From positions 28,308,681-28,372,680 of the forward strand of contig OX422210.1 of assembly GCA_949130495.1 (NCBI GenBank): a stretch of 64,000 bases of DNA. Direction: 5' to 3'. Numbering within the stretch: the stretch's first letter is position 1; the number at the start of each line of letters is the position of its first letter. The DNA comes from Sambucus nigra (Eukaryota; Streptophyta; Magnoliopsida; Dipsacales; Adoxaceae). The notes under the pieces are model-generated. The model made no database searches, had not been told where the DNA came from, and saw only the letters and a program-made list of their open reading frames with translations. Made by a program: the position numbers and the translations under genes. Of the stretch, positions 46,444 through 58,291 are shown one piece after another.

Positions 46444-47800
46444 GGTGGTATCAGAGCATCAGGTTCTAGTGTCCATTAGGATCTGTACGGCTTATTGCGT
46501 TTTCAGCTTAGCGTTCTTTGATGTAGAGCCCATTGTTTAGGATGGTTGATATTTTTGGTAAGATCACGTATATATTAGTGAAGCTTATTGCGTTCGGATG
46601 GGTTCGTACGAGAGGTATGGAAGATGAGGGTCATTGGACGGATAGCGAAGATCGTACTTAGAAGGTTATGAAGTATGTTCGAGTATGATGACCGTAGTCG
46701 AGGTCACCCCTATTATGGAAAATTGAGGAGAGTCGTCTATAGAAGTTCTTGAAATGCGGGAATTGTGTGTGTTACCTAACGAAGGCAATTTATTTAAAGG
46801 CTTGGGCATATAGTGGAGTGTGGTTAACTAGAACTGAAAATTTGGGGTAAAATTTTTCTTGACTCATCGGGGCAAAATTATATTAGTGCGATTCAACAAC
46901 CACCACCCACGAATGAGGGTATGTTTTTATATCTAAGGAATTATGAGGCGTATACTGATTTTTGTAGTGATTAATATTGGGTTGGCAAAAAGGGTTGCTA
47001 AAGTTAGCGTATAGCACTGTTATTTACATAGACTAACAAAGGGGTGCGACACACCTATGTTTTACATGACGTCAAGTAGGTTTGATTTTTATCATGGGAT
47101 TACTTACTTAGGCATGTCCGATCATGATGTGACTATCGGCGTGCATTGACTTGTGGTATATGAGAGCGTTTGTACTGCTACTATCCAACATCTTGTCTTC
47201 TATAAGAAAGTAGATGAGTAGACTCTATTTGAAATCGATAAAACCTAAAAAAAATTTAAATTGATAAACCTGATTTTTATACTATTGACTAAGGACCTGA
47301 GGAGTTTCGATGACCGACTACCTTGTTTGGATTTCACTTGCGAGACACCCCACGCATGAAACTAATAACCGTTGGGAGTCGAAATAAGTTAGGTCCTTAG
47401 GATATGATTTTATAACCTTTGCGATAAATATTATTATGAAAGTGGTACGATAGGGTGTATGGGCGCCCTGGATGGTTGAATGGTAGTAGTTTTCATAATT
47501 GTGAAACAGGGAGTAGTTGTGACTTCAGGATGTATTTACTTGATGATTGGAGATCATTTATTTTTCCCAAACTTTGTCACTAGGATGGTATAGGGAAGAT
47601 TGGGTATAGTTTATATTTGATTCAGTTGGAACTATATCGTGAGACTTGGTGTAACATCGATGGGGATTTTCGTTAATGTACTGTATGGGCGGTGCTACTT
47701 AGATTTCTTGCGATGTGAGATTTATACTCGGAATTGACCTTATTAGTATGGTTCATTTTTTCAAATTTCGGGATGAAATTCTATTATAAGGGGGGAAGTA
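46444..47800 (+). other. F internal region, non-coding
   Basis: Starts with the PBS TGGTATCAGAGC at 46446-46457 and ends with the PPT AAGGGGGGAAGTA. No frame longer than about 60 codons with family motifs. Bases 47320-47400 resemble the duplicated block at 6655-7090 and the LTR segment 44580-44710. Confidence 0.75.
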
Positions 47801-50800
47801 TGTAATACCCCGTAATTTCAATGACTTTTAAAATGGGTTATATTTTAAATTAATGGATTAATTGGATTTTATTATAAATTAATTCATTGGGGTTTTATCC
47901 GAATTGAGGATATTAAAATGTATGATTATAAATATCACTTAAACATATTTAGGTAATATATGAATGTGATGATTATTAAAAATTATTTTTCGATAATTTG
48001 GATTTTTAGTCAGACGCGGTATGGGACGTGTCGGGACTAATTTGTTAAATTAAAAAGGAAATTTATTTTTATCAACCTTATAGTCATTTCGACTGCATCA
48101 TTGCATCCGAAAGGTTCGAAATAGCCAAAAAAGTCTATTTGGATGTTGGATTTGGGTCTCGGGTCATTTGGAAATGAATAGACAACCTAAAAGGGTATTT
48201 TGGTCATTTTTATAGGGGGGTGAATAGTGATTTCGGATTTTGTCCTATTATAAGTATTGATAGATTAAGTGTACGTGGGTTATTCATCTCCTCTATACAA
48301 AATAGATAAGTCATCTTCCTAGAGAGAGTGAAAGGTTGCTTGGGAAGAGAAGAGTTCACTTGGGAAGGAGAAGAACTAAGACCTAAGTGTCACCACCACC
48401 AACCACCACCGGAGGCTAACCGGAGAAGGGAGGACCACCTAGGATATACTACACCAAAGGATCAGATCTTCATTAGAGTCAAGTGTTTGATATTTGCGAT
48501 TTCAGTTTGTATATTGTCCATGTTAGGATAGTAATAAAAAGAGATGATTTTCATATTTGGAAGATGAAAGGATGGAGTTGTTAATGGATTTTCTGGAAAC
48601 TAAAAATATATAGGAATCAAACTAATGCTGTAGGTAGTTAGTAATCCACGAAATAATCATAAATCTGTTGAAGAAATTATGAAAACCATTGATGTGTTCT
48701 TGAAGATATTATGTTGATAATTTTCTAGAAAAAGAGGATATAAACATGATTTTAATTCAATCTCTTGATGATTCTAGGATGTTTAGATGATTAGAAATCA
48801 TTTATATGTGTTGATATATCATGTATTAAGGTTTATAAGTCATTTGGGTAGTTAATATGAAGGTTTGAAGGATCAAAACTTATGAAACCCGTAGTATCAG
48901 AAATGCAGAAAACTGGGCTGGTATCTGGGCGATCGATCGATCGACCCCCTGCCTTCGATCGAGCGACCTCCCCAGAATTTGTGAAGTTGTTCCTTTTGAT
49001 GTTAGTTCTTATCCCAAAACTTTGGTAGATCTTTGGTTATTGTTAATGGGATATTATGGGACTTAGAGAAGATCAGTAAGCCCTAGATAAGATTTGAATT
49101 GATTTGATTGGGATTTAATTGGTTGAAATTATGTTAGTTAAATTGGAAGAAATTTTGGTTGCTAGATTCATGTGTTGAATTCTAATTTGTATGCTTGAGG
49201 ATTAAGGATAGATCCAGTAGGGGAGATTTAATATAATACCTGGGTAGCCTTAGGGTTACAATTTGAATATCAAGGACTGAGTTTAAGCTCATTATTGATT
49301 GCGCAAGGACTGAGTGTAATACAAGCACTTAGCGGTATGGCTCCTGGATAGAGATGGGAGTTTAACTCACATTTGATTGAGAGAGAGATAAGGTTATTTT
49401 GGTTGCATATTTGAAGTTGACGGACCTCCACGACCGACAATGTTAAGTCGTAGTGTAATTGGAGGGGTTCCTTGTTTGGATTTCGCTTTGCGAGACGCTC
49501 CGCGCATGAACCTTAACAACGTCGGGAGTGGAGAGATGTTATAGGATACGAGGACGTTTTTTTTAGAGGTCATATAGTGTGAATGAAACATTATAGATTA
49601 TGATCCATGTGATGATGATATTTAATCCTAGTTGACAGAGGATGTGTTTTTGAGAGACTAAAAATTAATCGGTTATAACCCTAATTAAAGTAGAGTTTAA
49701 TTCGTGGTAATTCGAGAGATTTGATGATATGGACCAGTAGGATATTAGTGATTTCTTACTTAATATGTGTTGAGGAGAAACCTATTTGAAGCTTGAGTAA
49801 TGAGTGATGCTCGGGGATAATTAAATTAAAGATGAAAAGTCATATTATTTTATACGTAGATTTTAAAGAGATATAATACTACGTATGGGAATTATCTTAG
49901 GGTAATGTGAGTACCTTGTTGATATTATATTATAGGTATGATAATGCATATTTGATTGATTGATGATTATGTGTATTACATACCTAGCTTACTTTCTATC
50001 GACGGGAGGTTTGCGCGTGAGGGCAGTCATATCCTGATGAATCCATGGGATCTTTGATTTGTCGCTCAAGAACATAGGTCTATGAAAGACTTATCGGGGA
50101 GTTGATAAGTCCGCTAACTGTGGGTACGTAGGTATGTGCGTGACCCATGGATATGAGAACTATGTTTGCCTCCAATTTATGTGTTGTTGTTTGTGGTTCG
50201 AGGAATCCTTACCGAACCTTTTGTCTCCTATTCGGTGACCAGCGATGATGGGACATGATAGCAGAGTAATGCATGCACCGCAACTGTGACTCGGGGTGCC
50301 GTATTTTATATATATATATATAATCGATTATATGAATGATTGGATATATTGTGGTTAAATCATCTACTGTGTGATAATTGTAGATAACAGTGAATTGAGA
50401 AAAAGAATTGAAATAAGTTAATGAATATTTATGGAAGAGATTAATTCATTTTAATGAGAAACGATTCATAAATGAGAAACGCATGAGAATAATTATCTGG
50501 CGTATAGTATGGGACATACGGGGTTATGATATAGGATGGAATCATAGAATGGAAACTAGCGAGGAGGAACCATTAACTAGGAGGTTAATAGGAAATGTTA
50601 AGTGTGAACTCTAGATGAGAGGTGAGAATAGCAAGTGAGAGTTGGTTACTAACATGTACATAATAAATGATTTATTGCACTTATTAGATACTTGCTGTTT
50701 AAAAATCATTTTTCACAATCGGGCTCTGACCCGTTTCCTTGCATATTTTCTTTTCTATTGTATCTCCTATATCAGGTGTCCAGCAGTACGGATGCCAACC

Positions 50801-51267
50801 TTAGCGGATTACGTTGGGCTATGGATCTATGGAGTTTTTTCTTAGACGCTTATCTCCTTTTGATTCACAGTATTCTCTTAGTTAGGGCATGTCGCCCAAA
50901 GGATTTCAGTTATCATTTTCTATCGGAGTCATATACTACTGTTCGTGTCATTTTAAATACATTTGTTATTGTTTGGATTACTGTAATGGATTAATATTAT
51001 TTGGGTATGTTTATTCCAATTACTTTTAAATTCGTTGTGTTATCTGTTTAATTATCTGTGTTGTAGAATAAATGTGTTGTGTTATTCTTAAACTAAAAAT
51101 GGTTTTGTGGAAATTTAAATTGGGAAAGTTTTTAACACCAATTTAATTGAGTATTGGGTGAGTTGTAAATGTTTTTGACAGTGATGCTAAGAATGAGCCA
51201 ACTGTATATTCTGTTTTAATTTGGTATGGGACTGGCCACCCGGTATTTAATTAGGTGGGGTGTTACA
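47801..51267 (+). repeat. F 3' LTR (3467 bp)
   Basis: Direct repeat of 42955-46443 with scattered substitutions and small indels (shorter TA run, fewer GAACTAA units). GATCGATCGATCGACC recurs at 48927-48945. Its divergence from the 5' LTR is clearly higher than for the Tat pair, so F is older. Confidence 0.9.
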
Positions 51268-51486
51268 GTACCCTCGTAGGTTCGTCCAAGATATGATAAG
51301 GGGTTGGACCACTAAAGGGTCATTTAGGCCTGATGAGGGGTCGTACCCTCGTAGGGTTATCCGAGACATGATGAGGGGTCGGCCCACTGAATGGTCGTCT
51401 AATATTGGCTGAGAGATCATCTTGGCCTCGTCCGAGTGGAGGACGCCCTCGGCCTGGCCGATAGTACATATGGGCATATCACATAG

Positions 51487-52762
51487 TAACCCATACGTAA
51501 TAAATTCTTATATATTGAACTAATATTTGAAAATAATAGAACAGAACATCCCCTCAATCATAGGCAAATAAACAAATCGTATTCAAATCTATGGAATAAA
51601 AAGAATTGAGGTGCCCATAAATTATTTTATCTTTGGACATACATACACATCTAAACTGTGTATGTTGTTTACATTGATAGGTATATATACTAATAAAACA
51701 TACAACAGTCCTATATAACGAATTTATTAAACACTAAACATGAGCATAATTTTATTACTCTGAGTTATATAAAAAATAAAACTTAATTGAATTTGCAAAA
51801 ATATTTTGAAGATACCGAAATTAGTAATAAACCTAAGTCTTGTGTATCCATAGTGTTCTTGAGACAATTTAACTCCCTCCATGGTGTTAGGGTTGTGAAT
51901 TATTGTCTTCCAAGATATAACGAATTTATGAGTGTGAATAAATAACACTGTAATGTTCAGCTCCAGTGAAGTCAACCTGTGTATTACTCGAACTGAAATA
52001 ACAAATTATTCAGACATATAAATATTTCATGAGTACAAAAGGAGATTTTTATGTGTTTTTCAAATGAACATGGTTGTTCAATTTATAGTTTTCTAAGTGA
52101 TTATTCAGACAAGATTGTTACAAATGGTTGTAAGTGTTGGGTGACCAACATTCCAAACGTGTTTAATGATGGGTTAAAACACGGACCATAATCTAAATTA
52201 AATTGTCCTAAAAGGAATTTTTTTAATAAGCCCAAGTCCAATGCGAACCGAGCCAAGCCGACAGGACATGGGACAGGCAGCGCGCGCGTGTGTGGGCCTT
52301 TGGCCCACGTCCAATACATGCATAGTGTTAGCCATCTCCCCTTCAACGAGTTGGGATATCAAAAAATCATCTAAGCCTTAGTGCAAATTCTTTGTTTTAT
52401 TAACTCTACCAAAATTTCCAATTCTTCCTATTATGACACCTCGCCTACTCTAATACCAGTTGATCAGGCCTTTATTAAATTAAAAGGGAATCATATCTGA
52501 TTTCATTATTATCATCACTGTCGAAAACTAACTTATTGAAACTAATACCATATTAAGTTCGGTTTCAAATTTTTAAATCTTATTAACATGCGTATATAAA
52601 GCCATTCAACAATATAAATATAAACATTCACACCGATTGAACATAAGGGTACTGATAGCATAAATAATAATCTGAATAAACCATCAACGTACCGAATACA
52701 TTAATCCAAATGTTAAACAAAATAATGTAAATAAAGTATAATAATAAAACTGTCCAATTGCT
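51487..52762. other. Unassigned sequence with a possible PBS
   Basis: No recognisable protein. At 52448-52458 the minus strand reads TGGTATTAGAG, close to an initiator-Met PBS, next to a TGATCA at 52461, so a minus-oriented LTR could begin there and run right. No matching second LTR is in the window. GC-rich GCGCGCGCGTGTGTG at about 52278-52294. Low confidence. Confidence 0.25.
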
Positions 52763-53200
52763 CACTACATCAAATTAGGCACATAGGCACGACATGGTGG
52801 TCCTGGATTTGGTCCCTGACCAGATGGTCACGGCCAAAAGCCGTGACCATATACAAAATATGCGTGACCAGATCCATGACCAAGTATGGTCATGGATGAA
52901 CTTGGAGTTGGTCACAACCATCATCCCCGATCATATGGCAGACCTTAGTTATGAACACGATGTGACCATCATGGTGCAAAATTCGCACTAAATTTCCCTC
53001 CAAGTGTGGTCACGGACCTAGGACGTAACCACATCTATAACTAATGCCAGTTCAAAAATGGTCTCGCGTATGGGTCACGGCATTAGTCCGTGACCACAAC
53101 TATTTCAATGCCCTGATCACGACTAATGACATGTAAAAAATATAGTCACACGGATGGGTCACAACCCCGATCTGTGACCCGTGTCTTATTATTAAAACTC
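52763..53200 (+). mobile_element. CACTA-type transposon terminus
   Basis: Starts CACTACATCAAA, like CACTA/EnSpm termini, and is followed by about ten short subterminal words GGTCACGG / CCGTGACC in both orientations (52826 to 53180). Such dense subterminal repeats are where the CACTA binding protein acts. The other end and a transposase gene were not found; an EnSpm transposase is not recognised downstream. Confidence 0.5.
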
Positions 53201-53359
53201 AGATGCCATTTTTTCATTTCACCCAAAAATTTCTTCTCTCAATCTCTAAAACCCTAACCGTTCTCTCTCTCTCATTTTTGGCGCAATCTCTCTCTTAATC
53301 TCAGTTTTGCAACTCAATTTCTCTCTCAATCCATAAACGGTAAATCTTAAACCCTCACA

Positions 53360-53600
53360 TTTTGTATTTGTGTATTTATATGTGCGTATTTCTATATTTT
53401 GTATGCGGCTGTGTACTATGTGTATGTGTGTGTATTTGTGCATTTATATTTGTGTGTATATATGTGTGTATTCATGTATTTTTGTATATTTATGTGTGTG
53501 TATTGTGTGTATATGTGCGTGTATTGTGTGTGTACTGTGTGCATGTGTCTGTATTGTGTGTATATATATGTGTGTACATTTGTGTATATGTTAAATTGAT
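53360..53600. repeat. GT/AT-rich low-complexity tract
   Basis: Irregular (TG)n and (TATG)n sequence. It opens three overlapping Cys/Val/Tyr-rich frames that are artefacts of the repeat. Confidence 0.8.
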
Positions 53601-53908
53601 TTTTTATTTAGTTTCTTTGAAACTTGAAGGTATAAAATATTGGATGCAAACTCTAGTCATAGTGTAAAATGTAGGGTGCAAACTTGCAAAGACATATACA
53701 GTTCAAATTTTGTTGTAAAATTTTAGACTAATGGATTTTGATTTTTTTTTGTTGCTGGTAATTGATTTGTATTAACATTATTATTGAATATATGAGGAAT
53801 TTTATGATATAAAATAAGAAATCCCCAAATCCCTGGTGTTCATTACGAACACATCCCCCACTCGTTAGGATTCTTGGCTCCATCCCTAATCTGCATGTGT
53901 ATTTATTT

Positions 53909-53910
<2 letters not shown>

Positions 53911-53989
<79 letters not shown>
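53911..53989. repeat. (AC)n-(AT)n microsatellite
   Basis: About 20 AC units followed by about 20 AT units, directly left of the foldback MITE. Confidence 0.95.
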
Positions 53990-53991
<2 letters not shown>

Positions 53992-53995
53992 GAAA

Positions 53996-54380
53996 TTCTC
54001 TAAAACGGACTGATTTTTAAAAAATAGTAAAATGCATTTTTTTGAGTTGATTTTTTTCTGGTATATAGACATACATGGGTACCCCCCAAAAAAATGAGCT
54101 CAAAATGAATTTGTTTGCTATTTTAAAAAATCTTTCAAAATCTGTCTATATATGTCAATATATGTTTGGGTTTGCGCCAGCAAAATCTGACAGATTTTGA
54201 AAGATTTTTTTAAAATAGCAAACAAATTCATTTTGAGCTGATTTTTTTTGTAGGGGTACCCATGTATGTCTATATATCTCAGAAAAAAAATCAACGCAAA
54301 AAAATCATTTTACTATTTTTAAAAATTCTGACCATTTTGGTCCATTTTTTGTCCCAAAAACGGACGTCCGTTTAAGAGAA
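53996..54380. mobile_element. Foldback MITE with ~140-bp arms
   Basis: Terminal inverted repeats TTCTCTAAAACGGAC and GTCCGTTTAAGAGAA. The arms at about 54020-54145 and 54187-54345 pair almost perfectly through ATAGTAAAATG, GGTACCC, CAAAATGAATTTGTTTGC and CTTTCAAAATCTGTC, with a loop of about 40 bp. No coding capacity. No clear TSD because both flanks are microsatellites; superfamily undetermined. Confidence 0.8.
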
Positions 54381-54382
54381 GC

Positions 54383-54383
54383 C

Positions 54384-54451
<68 letters not shown>

Positions 54452-54474
54452 CTATATATATATATATATATATA
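54383..54474. repeat. (CT)n-(CTAT)n-(TA)n microsatellite
   Basis: A compound simple repeat immediately right of the foldback MITE. Confidence 0.95.
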
Positions 54475-54476
54475 CA

Positions 54477-54645
54477 TGTTTATTTATTTTAACCCTAGTT
54501 AAAATTGATACCCTAATCTTCATGTATATGTTTATGTTTATTTATTTTAATCATAGTTAAGATTGAAATCCTAATCTTCATGTATATGTCTATGTATTTA
54601 TTTTAACCCTAATTAAAATTGAAACCTTAATCTTAATGTATATGA
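54477..54645. repeat. Three tandem copies of a ~62-bp unit
   Basis: The unit runs from TTTATTTATTTTAACC to CCTAATCTTCATGTATATG and is repeated three times with a few changes. Confidence 0.8.
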
Positions 54646-55039
54646 TTAATGAGAAATGACCCTAATTTATTGAGATATTATGATTATGGGTATGTGCTTT
54701 ATCAGGTAGATGATAAAAGGAGTACGGGATAATTATTAGTTGTTGGTTTGGTTATTGGATAGTGTGTTGGATTTCTTGAATTGATAATACACATATACTT
54801 TTAAACTCTCATTATAAACCCTAACAAAATGTGTCTTAATACTTATGGCATGTTGTTTAGATTTCACATCGGTGAGATCTAACATGCACGGGATTAAGAG
54901 AAGGGTAGTTATGACTCAAAACATTAATCAAACTAATATACCCTTATACGTCATATATTAGAATTAATCGTTATCAATTAATTAGTTACCTTATTTGTAG
55001 GACTCATATTCCCGCCCTCATATATTTTTCTCAGGAAAA

Positions 55040-55390
55040 ATGAGGCATGGTGATAATCACTGGAAACAATTGTATGAGAGGTTGCAATTGGACCGCACAC
55101 ATACCTCTTTTATTAATGCGCACCATATAGAGGGTACAACTCTTTATAGGTATGGGAATAAGGAGATTGAACAATTTAACTACCCTGTAAATAGTGGAAT
55201 TGATCTCCAACAAGAGTACGTGTTCGATCGTATTCTATTTTCCCTACCAGAAAGATGGGATGATGCTATAGAGGATATATTACACACACATAATCGCGAT
55301 GTAGCCCTGACCTTGCTTACGTTGATAGTGAAAGTAGAGAATAAATTCACCCGTTATGGATACAACTGCGTACATATATCATTGACATAG
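55040..55390 (+). pseudogene. Possible Ty1/copia gag fragment
   Basis: A 116-codon frame whose middle, IEQFNYPVNSGIDLQQEYVF followed by ILFSLPERWDDAIEDIL, resembles the copia-type gag core (..FN.LV..L.....LD.......L.SLP..W). No other domain is near and no LTR could be linked. The identification is a pattern impression and could be wrong. Confidence 0.35.
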
Positions 55391-55607
55391 ACCATGATGT
55401 CTCGCACCATATGGATGTAAAATTGAATCTTGTTAGCAAGTTAAAAAAATGGGATTCTGAGTTCATGGCATGGATATCTATACATCAATCATAGATAAGC
55501 TTCTTCTTAGTTGGCCACGTGCAAAAATTCATAAGTTTTTAAAAACTAATATCAAATGGATGGAGACCAGGCACATCGGACATATTCTAAAGTCTTACTC
55601 TGAAAAG

Positions 55608-55653
<46 letters not shown>

Positions 55654-55869
55654 ATAAACTTGATTAGTTAGTTATAATGTCATATTATTATAACTATTTA
55701 TTCGCTTATGGCTTTTTATTTTTATAGATAATATCGGGAGGCAACGACCAAAATGTACCAAGTGACGAGGTGACATCCCCATGAGGATCCTCATCTTGTG
55801 CACAATAACCAAAATTATCATCTCCAATTACTGAGCAATTCACAATTCCATCTCTGGTTCATTCCCCTA

Positions 55870-56620
55870 CTCTAAGTATGACTCCAAGTACGAGTAGGAA
55901 ACAAACCCCTGTTGTTCTAACGCCCCCATCTAGCACTCCCGGCACCTCTCACTCAAATAAAAAGAAGCCCATTGGGATCTCCCTTCTCGGGATTAACCCC
56001 AGGGGTGATAAAAATTACCTACTAAACTTTAAAGATAGGTTTTTATCGTTCAGAAAATGAATGTGGGAGTCAGGGGAACACACAATTGGAACCTTGATGA
56101 TAAAGCCATCAAAGATGACATCTACGATAAACTCTACAAGCGGTCTATATTTCTTGACAAGTCAAATCATTAGGTTCTTTCATGGGATGTTGAGCAATTG
56201 AGGACATACCATAGAAACATTCGACATAGACATTTCTCGAAGGATGCATCGGGCTCCGATATTTTGGCTATGAAAGAGAGGGTGCATCGCAATGTTGAAA
56301 TGCTGTGGGAGCAGTGGAATGATGTTTTGGAGAAAAAATAACCTCGAACTCTTAACGAATCAGATTGAAAAACTTGACTCTTTTTACTGAAGGTTATCGG
56401 CCTCCAATGCCTCCTCAAGGTTTCCCTCACCCTCCTCCTTAAGGTTTCCCTTTTCGTCCCTCTGGAAGTTTCCTGTCCCAAATGCTGCCTCCTTCAACAT
56501 TCCCCTCCCCAATGCTGCCTCCTTTAATATTCTCCTTCCCAATTCTGCCTCCCACAATATTCCCTTTCCCAGTGCCTCTGTCTCTCACAGGTCTTGGATC
56601 ATCGTTGACATGCCCACTAC
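55870..56620 (+). pseudogene. Unrecognised decayed coding region with a Pro-rich tail
   Basis: Frame 55878-56060 is Ser/Thr/Pro-rich, then basic (NPRGDKNYLLNFKDRFLSF). In a shifted frame 56060-56340 reads NVGVRGTHNWNLDDKAIKDD and SWDVEQLRTYHRNIRHRHF, rich in charged residues, and at 56395-56580 a phase reads repeated LPP.TFP.PMLPP units. Two or more stops and shifts. I do not recognise the family; it may be a transposon-encoded accessory protein given the CACTA end upstream. Confidence 0.35.
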
Positions 56621-56639
56621 TGGTAACTAGGCTGCGGAA

Positions 56640-57072
56640 GCCTTAAGTACATTACCACTTTATGGGGGTAGACAAATCGTGACAGTCATATACTTACAGT
56701 ACATAATAAGTCCATGGATTCATCCTTAGCAGGCTGCGACCACATACCTCTTTAGCAGCACATACCCTGCTCAGACTTAGCGATGTCTGTATGTATTTCC
56801 CAGCTATCCAATTTCTAAAAATATTCCCCCCTTATATAACTTATACACATGTTCTGTGCTCCAAGCACGTGACCCCTCTTTTTAACTTCTATAAATAGAA
56901 TTGCTCACCCCATATTTAGCAAGACAAGATTTGGCAGCAAAGCCCTTCCCAAATCTTTACACACTGTCACTCTAGAAGCTCCCATATCAGCTAGGCCTCT
57001 CACCCCACATCCCTTTACAGATTTTCTCTACATGTTGCATCCCGCACTGCACAGGGCGATATATCTCATGTG

Positions 57073-57110
<38 letters not shown>

Positions 57111-57310
57111 ACGCCTTTAATGGCAAACGACTCTTGTACTAATGATTGAATACAATGAGAGTAAGGCACCAAAGTTGACGTAGGCTCATTTTATAGCCGG
57201 ACCACTCTACATCTTACGTTTTATTTCTCTTTATTTACTTATTTATGCTTTTACACTTTATATGATGGTTGAGAATGATCTAAGTATGATTTCTCGCATA
57301 ATCATTTTGG
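56640..57310 (+). repeat. LTR-like segment K
   Basis: A TATA box TTCTATAAATAG at about 56888-56899 is followed by a leader, a (CT)n run at 57076-57106, GATTGAATACAATGAGAG and then GTTGACGTAGGCTC...GCCGGACCAC (57174-57205). That last block is the same R/U5-type motif found in the Tat and G LTRs. This suggests the U3-R-U5 part of a plus-oriented LTR. Ends and PBS not identified; the gag remnant at 59706-60280 could belong to it. Confidence 0.4.
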
Positions 57311-58291
57311 CATAGTCAATTGAAAACTAGGTGCTTTACTAAGTTTCCTCTCGAATAGGGTTCGTAATACCATATTTCATCCATGGGGACCCCGTGTCAT
57401 TATCCCATGGGTGAGATCTTGGTTGTTATACCCATATTTTACTTATAAACTCCCTAAGGGGATTTCTTATTTCTAGATATGCTTTCTAGAAAATTTTCTA
57501 TGGCCTTGGATGCAATTTCTTACCCCAATGATGTTACTCCACCTAGTTTGTGTTGAAAAACTCAATTGGCCATGGCCTCCTAAAGGAAGGTAACTATGGA
57601 TGGACCCTTCTTCACCTATCATTTTTTGACATCTCATGCCATTTTCTTTCCTATAATTTGGGATGTTTGCTACCAAATTAGTGTTATTTTTCACATAGGG
57701 AGTTTTATGACTTTGGTTAACTCGTAAAGGACATTTCTGGTCATGTTTGTATTGGTGAAACGCAATTTTTGGGTCCATTTCTAGAAAAAAATACCTTTAC
57801 TGATCTTATTGGATGCAGCATGACATGCTGACTACCTATAATTCATATCATTAATGAAACAACTTAGCCGTATTTGTGTATTTTGGCATATTTTCACTTT
57901 CAATTATTGAAATTGAGATGCTTTGGACCGAAGATGTCGTGAAATGCTTGAAAAAATTCCACCACGAGCCTTATGGTGTGTAAGGGGGATAAATTCCAAA
58001 AGGTTAGTTTAAATCATTAAGAAACTAATGATTTAATGAAAAAAGTCCAACTATGTAGTTTCCCTAAGGATCAATAACTTGTCCAAGATAGGCAACGATC
58101 CCCTTTTTTAATAACTTTTCAGTTACTTTGCCACTTAGAGAAAAGAGCTCGTCAAGTAGTTTAATCCCATAAAACCGTGCGTAATTAAATCACTTCAGGT
58201 GAATAGTCCTTCATAAAGGCCACGGTCGCGTCCCTATTGGACTCAGAGTCCAGAACCTCTCTCTTTTTGCCTTAAGAGGACAGAACAATCT
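57311..58291. other. Unassigned sequence
   Basis: No coding frame with recognisable motifs and no clear repeat except the short palindrome GCAGCATGACATGCTG near 57817. May be leader or internal sequence of K. Confidence 0.3.

Larger units (their letters stand above)
42955..51267 (+). mobile_element. Element F: large-LTR, pol-less chromovirus-type element
   Basis: Two LTRs of 3489 and 3467 bp flank only 1357 bp. TSD GTACC (42950-42954, 51268-51272), PBS at 46446 and PPT at 47789-47800. The LTR starts TGTAATACC and ends GGGGTGTTACA. The internal region keeps the chromovirus pol terminus (ATTTCGGGATGAAATTCT before the PPT) but no gag core, protease, RT or integrase that I can recognise. A LARD-like non-autonomous element. 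Confidence 0.9.
42179..51481 (-). mobile_element. Solo LTR G, related to the Tat LTR, split by element F
   Basis: Starts TGATGATGCTAAG and ends GGGCATATCA like the Tat LTRs, flanked by CATAG on both sides (42174-42178, 51482-51486). Without F and its TSD it is 985 bp, close to the 982-983 bp of the Tat LTRs, but diverged. It contains about four ~75-bp tandem units built on GAGGGGTCGTACCCTCGTAG (42811-42949 and 51268-51420); F landed inside this array. Confidence 0.85.

Noticed and set aside
52794..52991. 65-codon frame in the CACTA terminus
   Set aside because: Made of the subterminal GGTCACGG/CCGTGACC words, not protein-like.
53362..53667. Overlapping Cys/Val/Tyr-rich open frames
   Set aside because: They arise from a GT/AT simple repeat; all phases are open and there is no domain.
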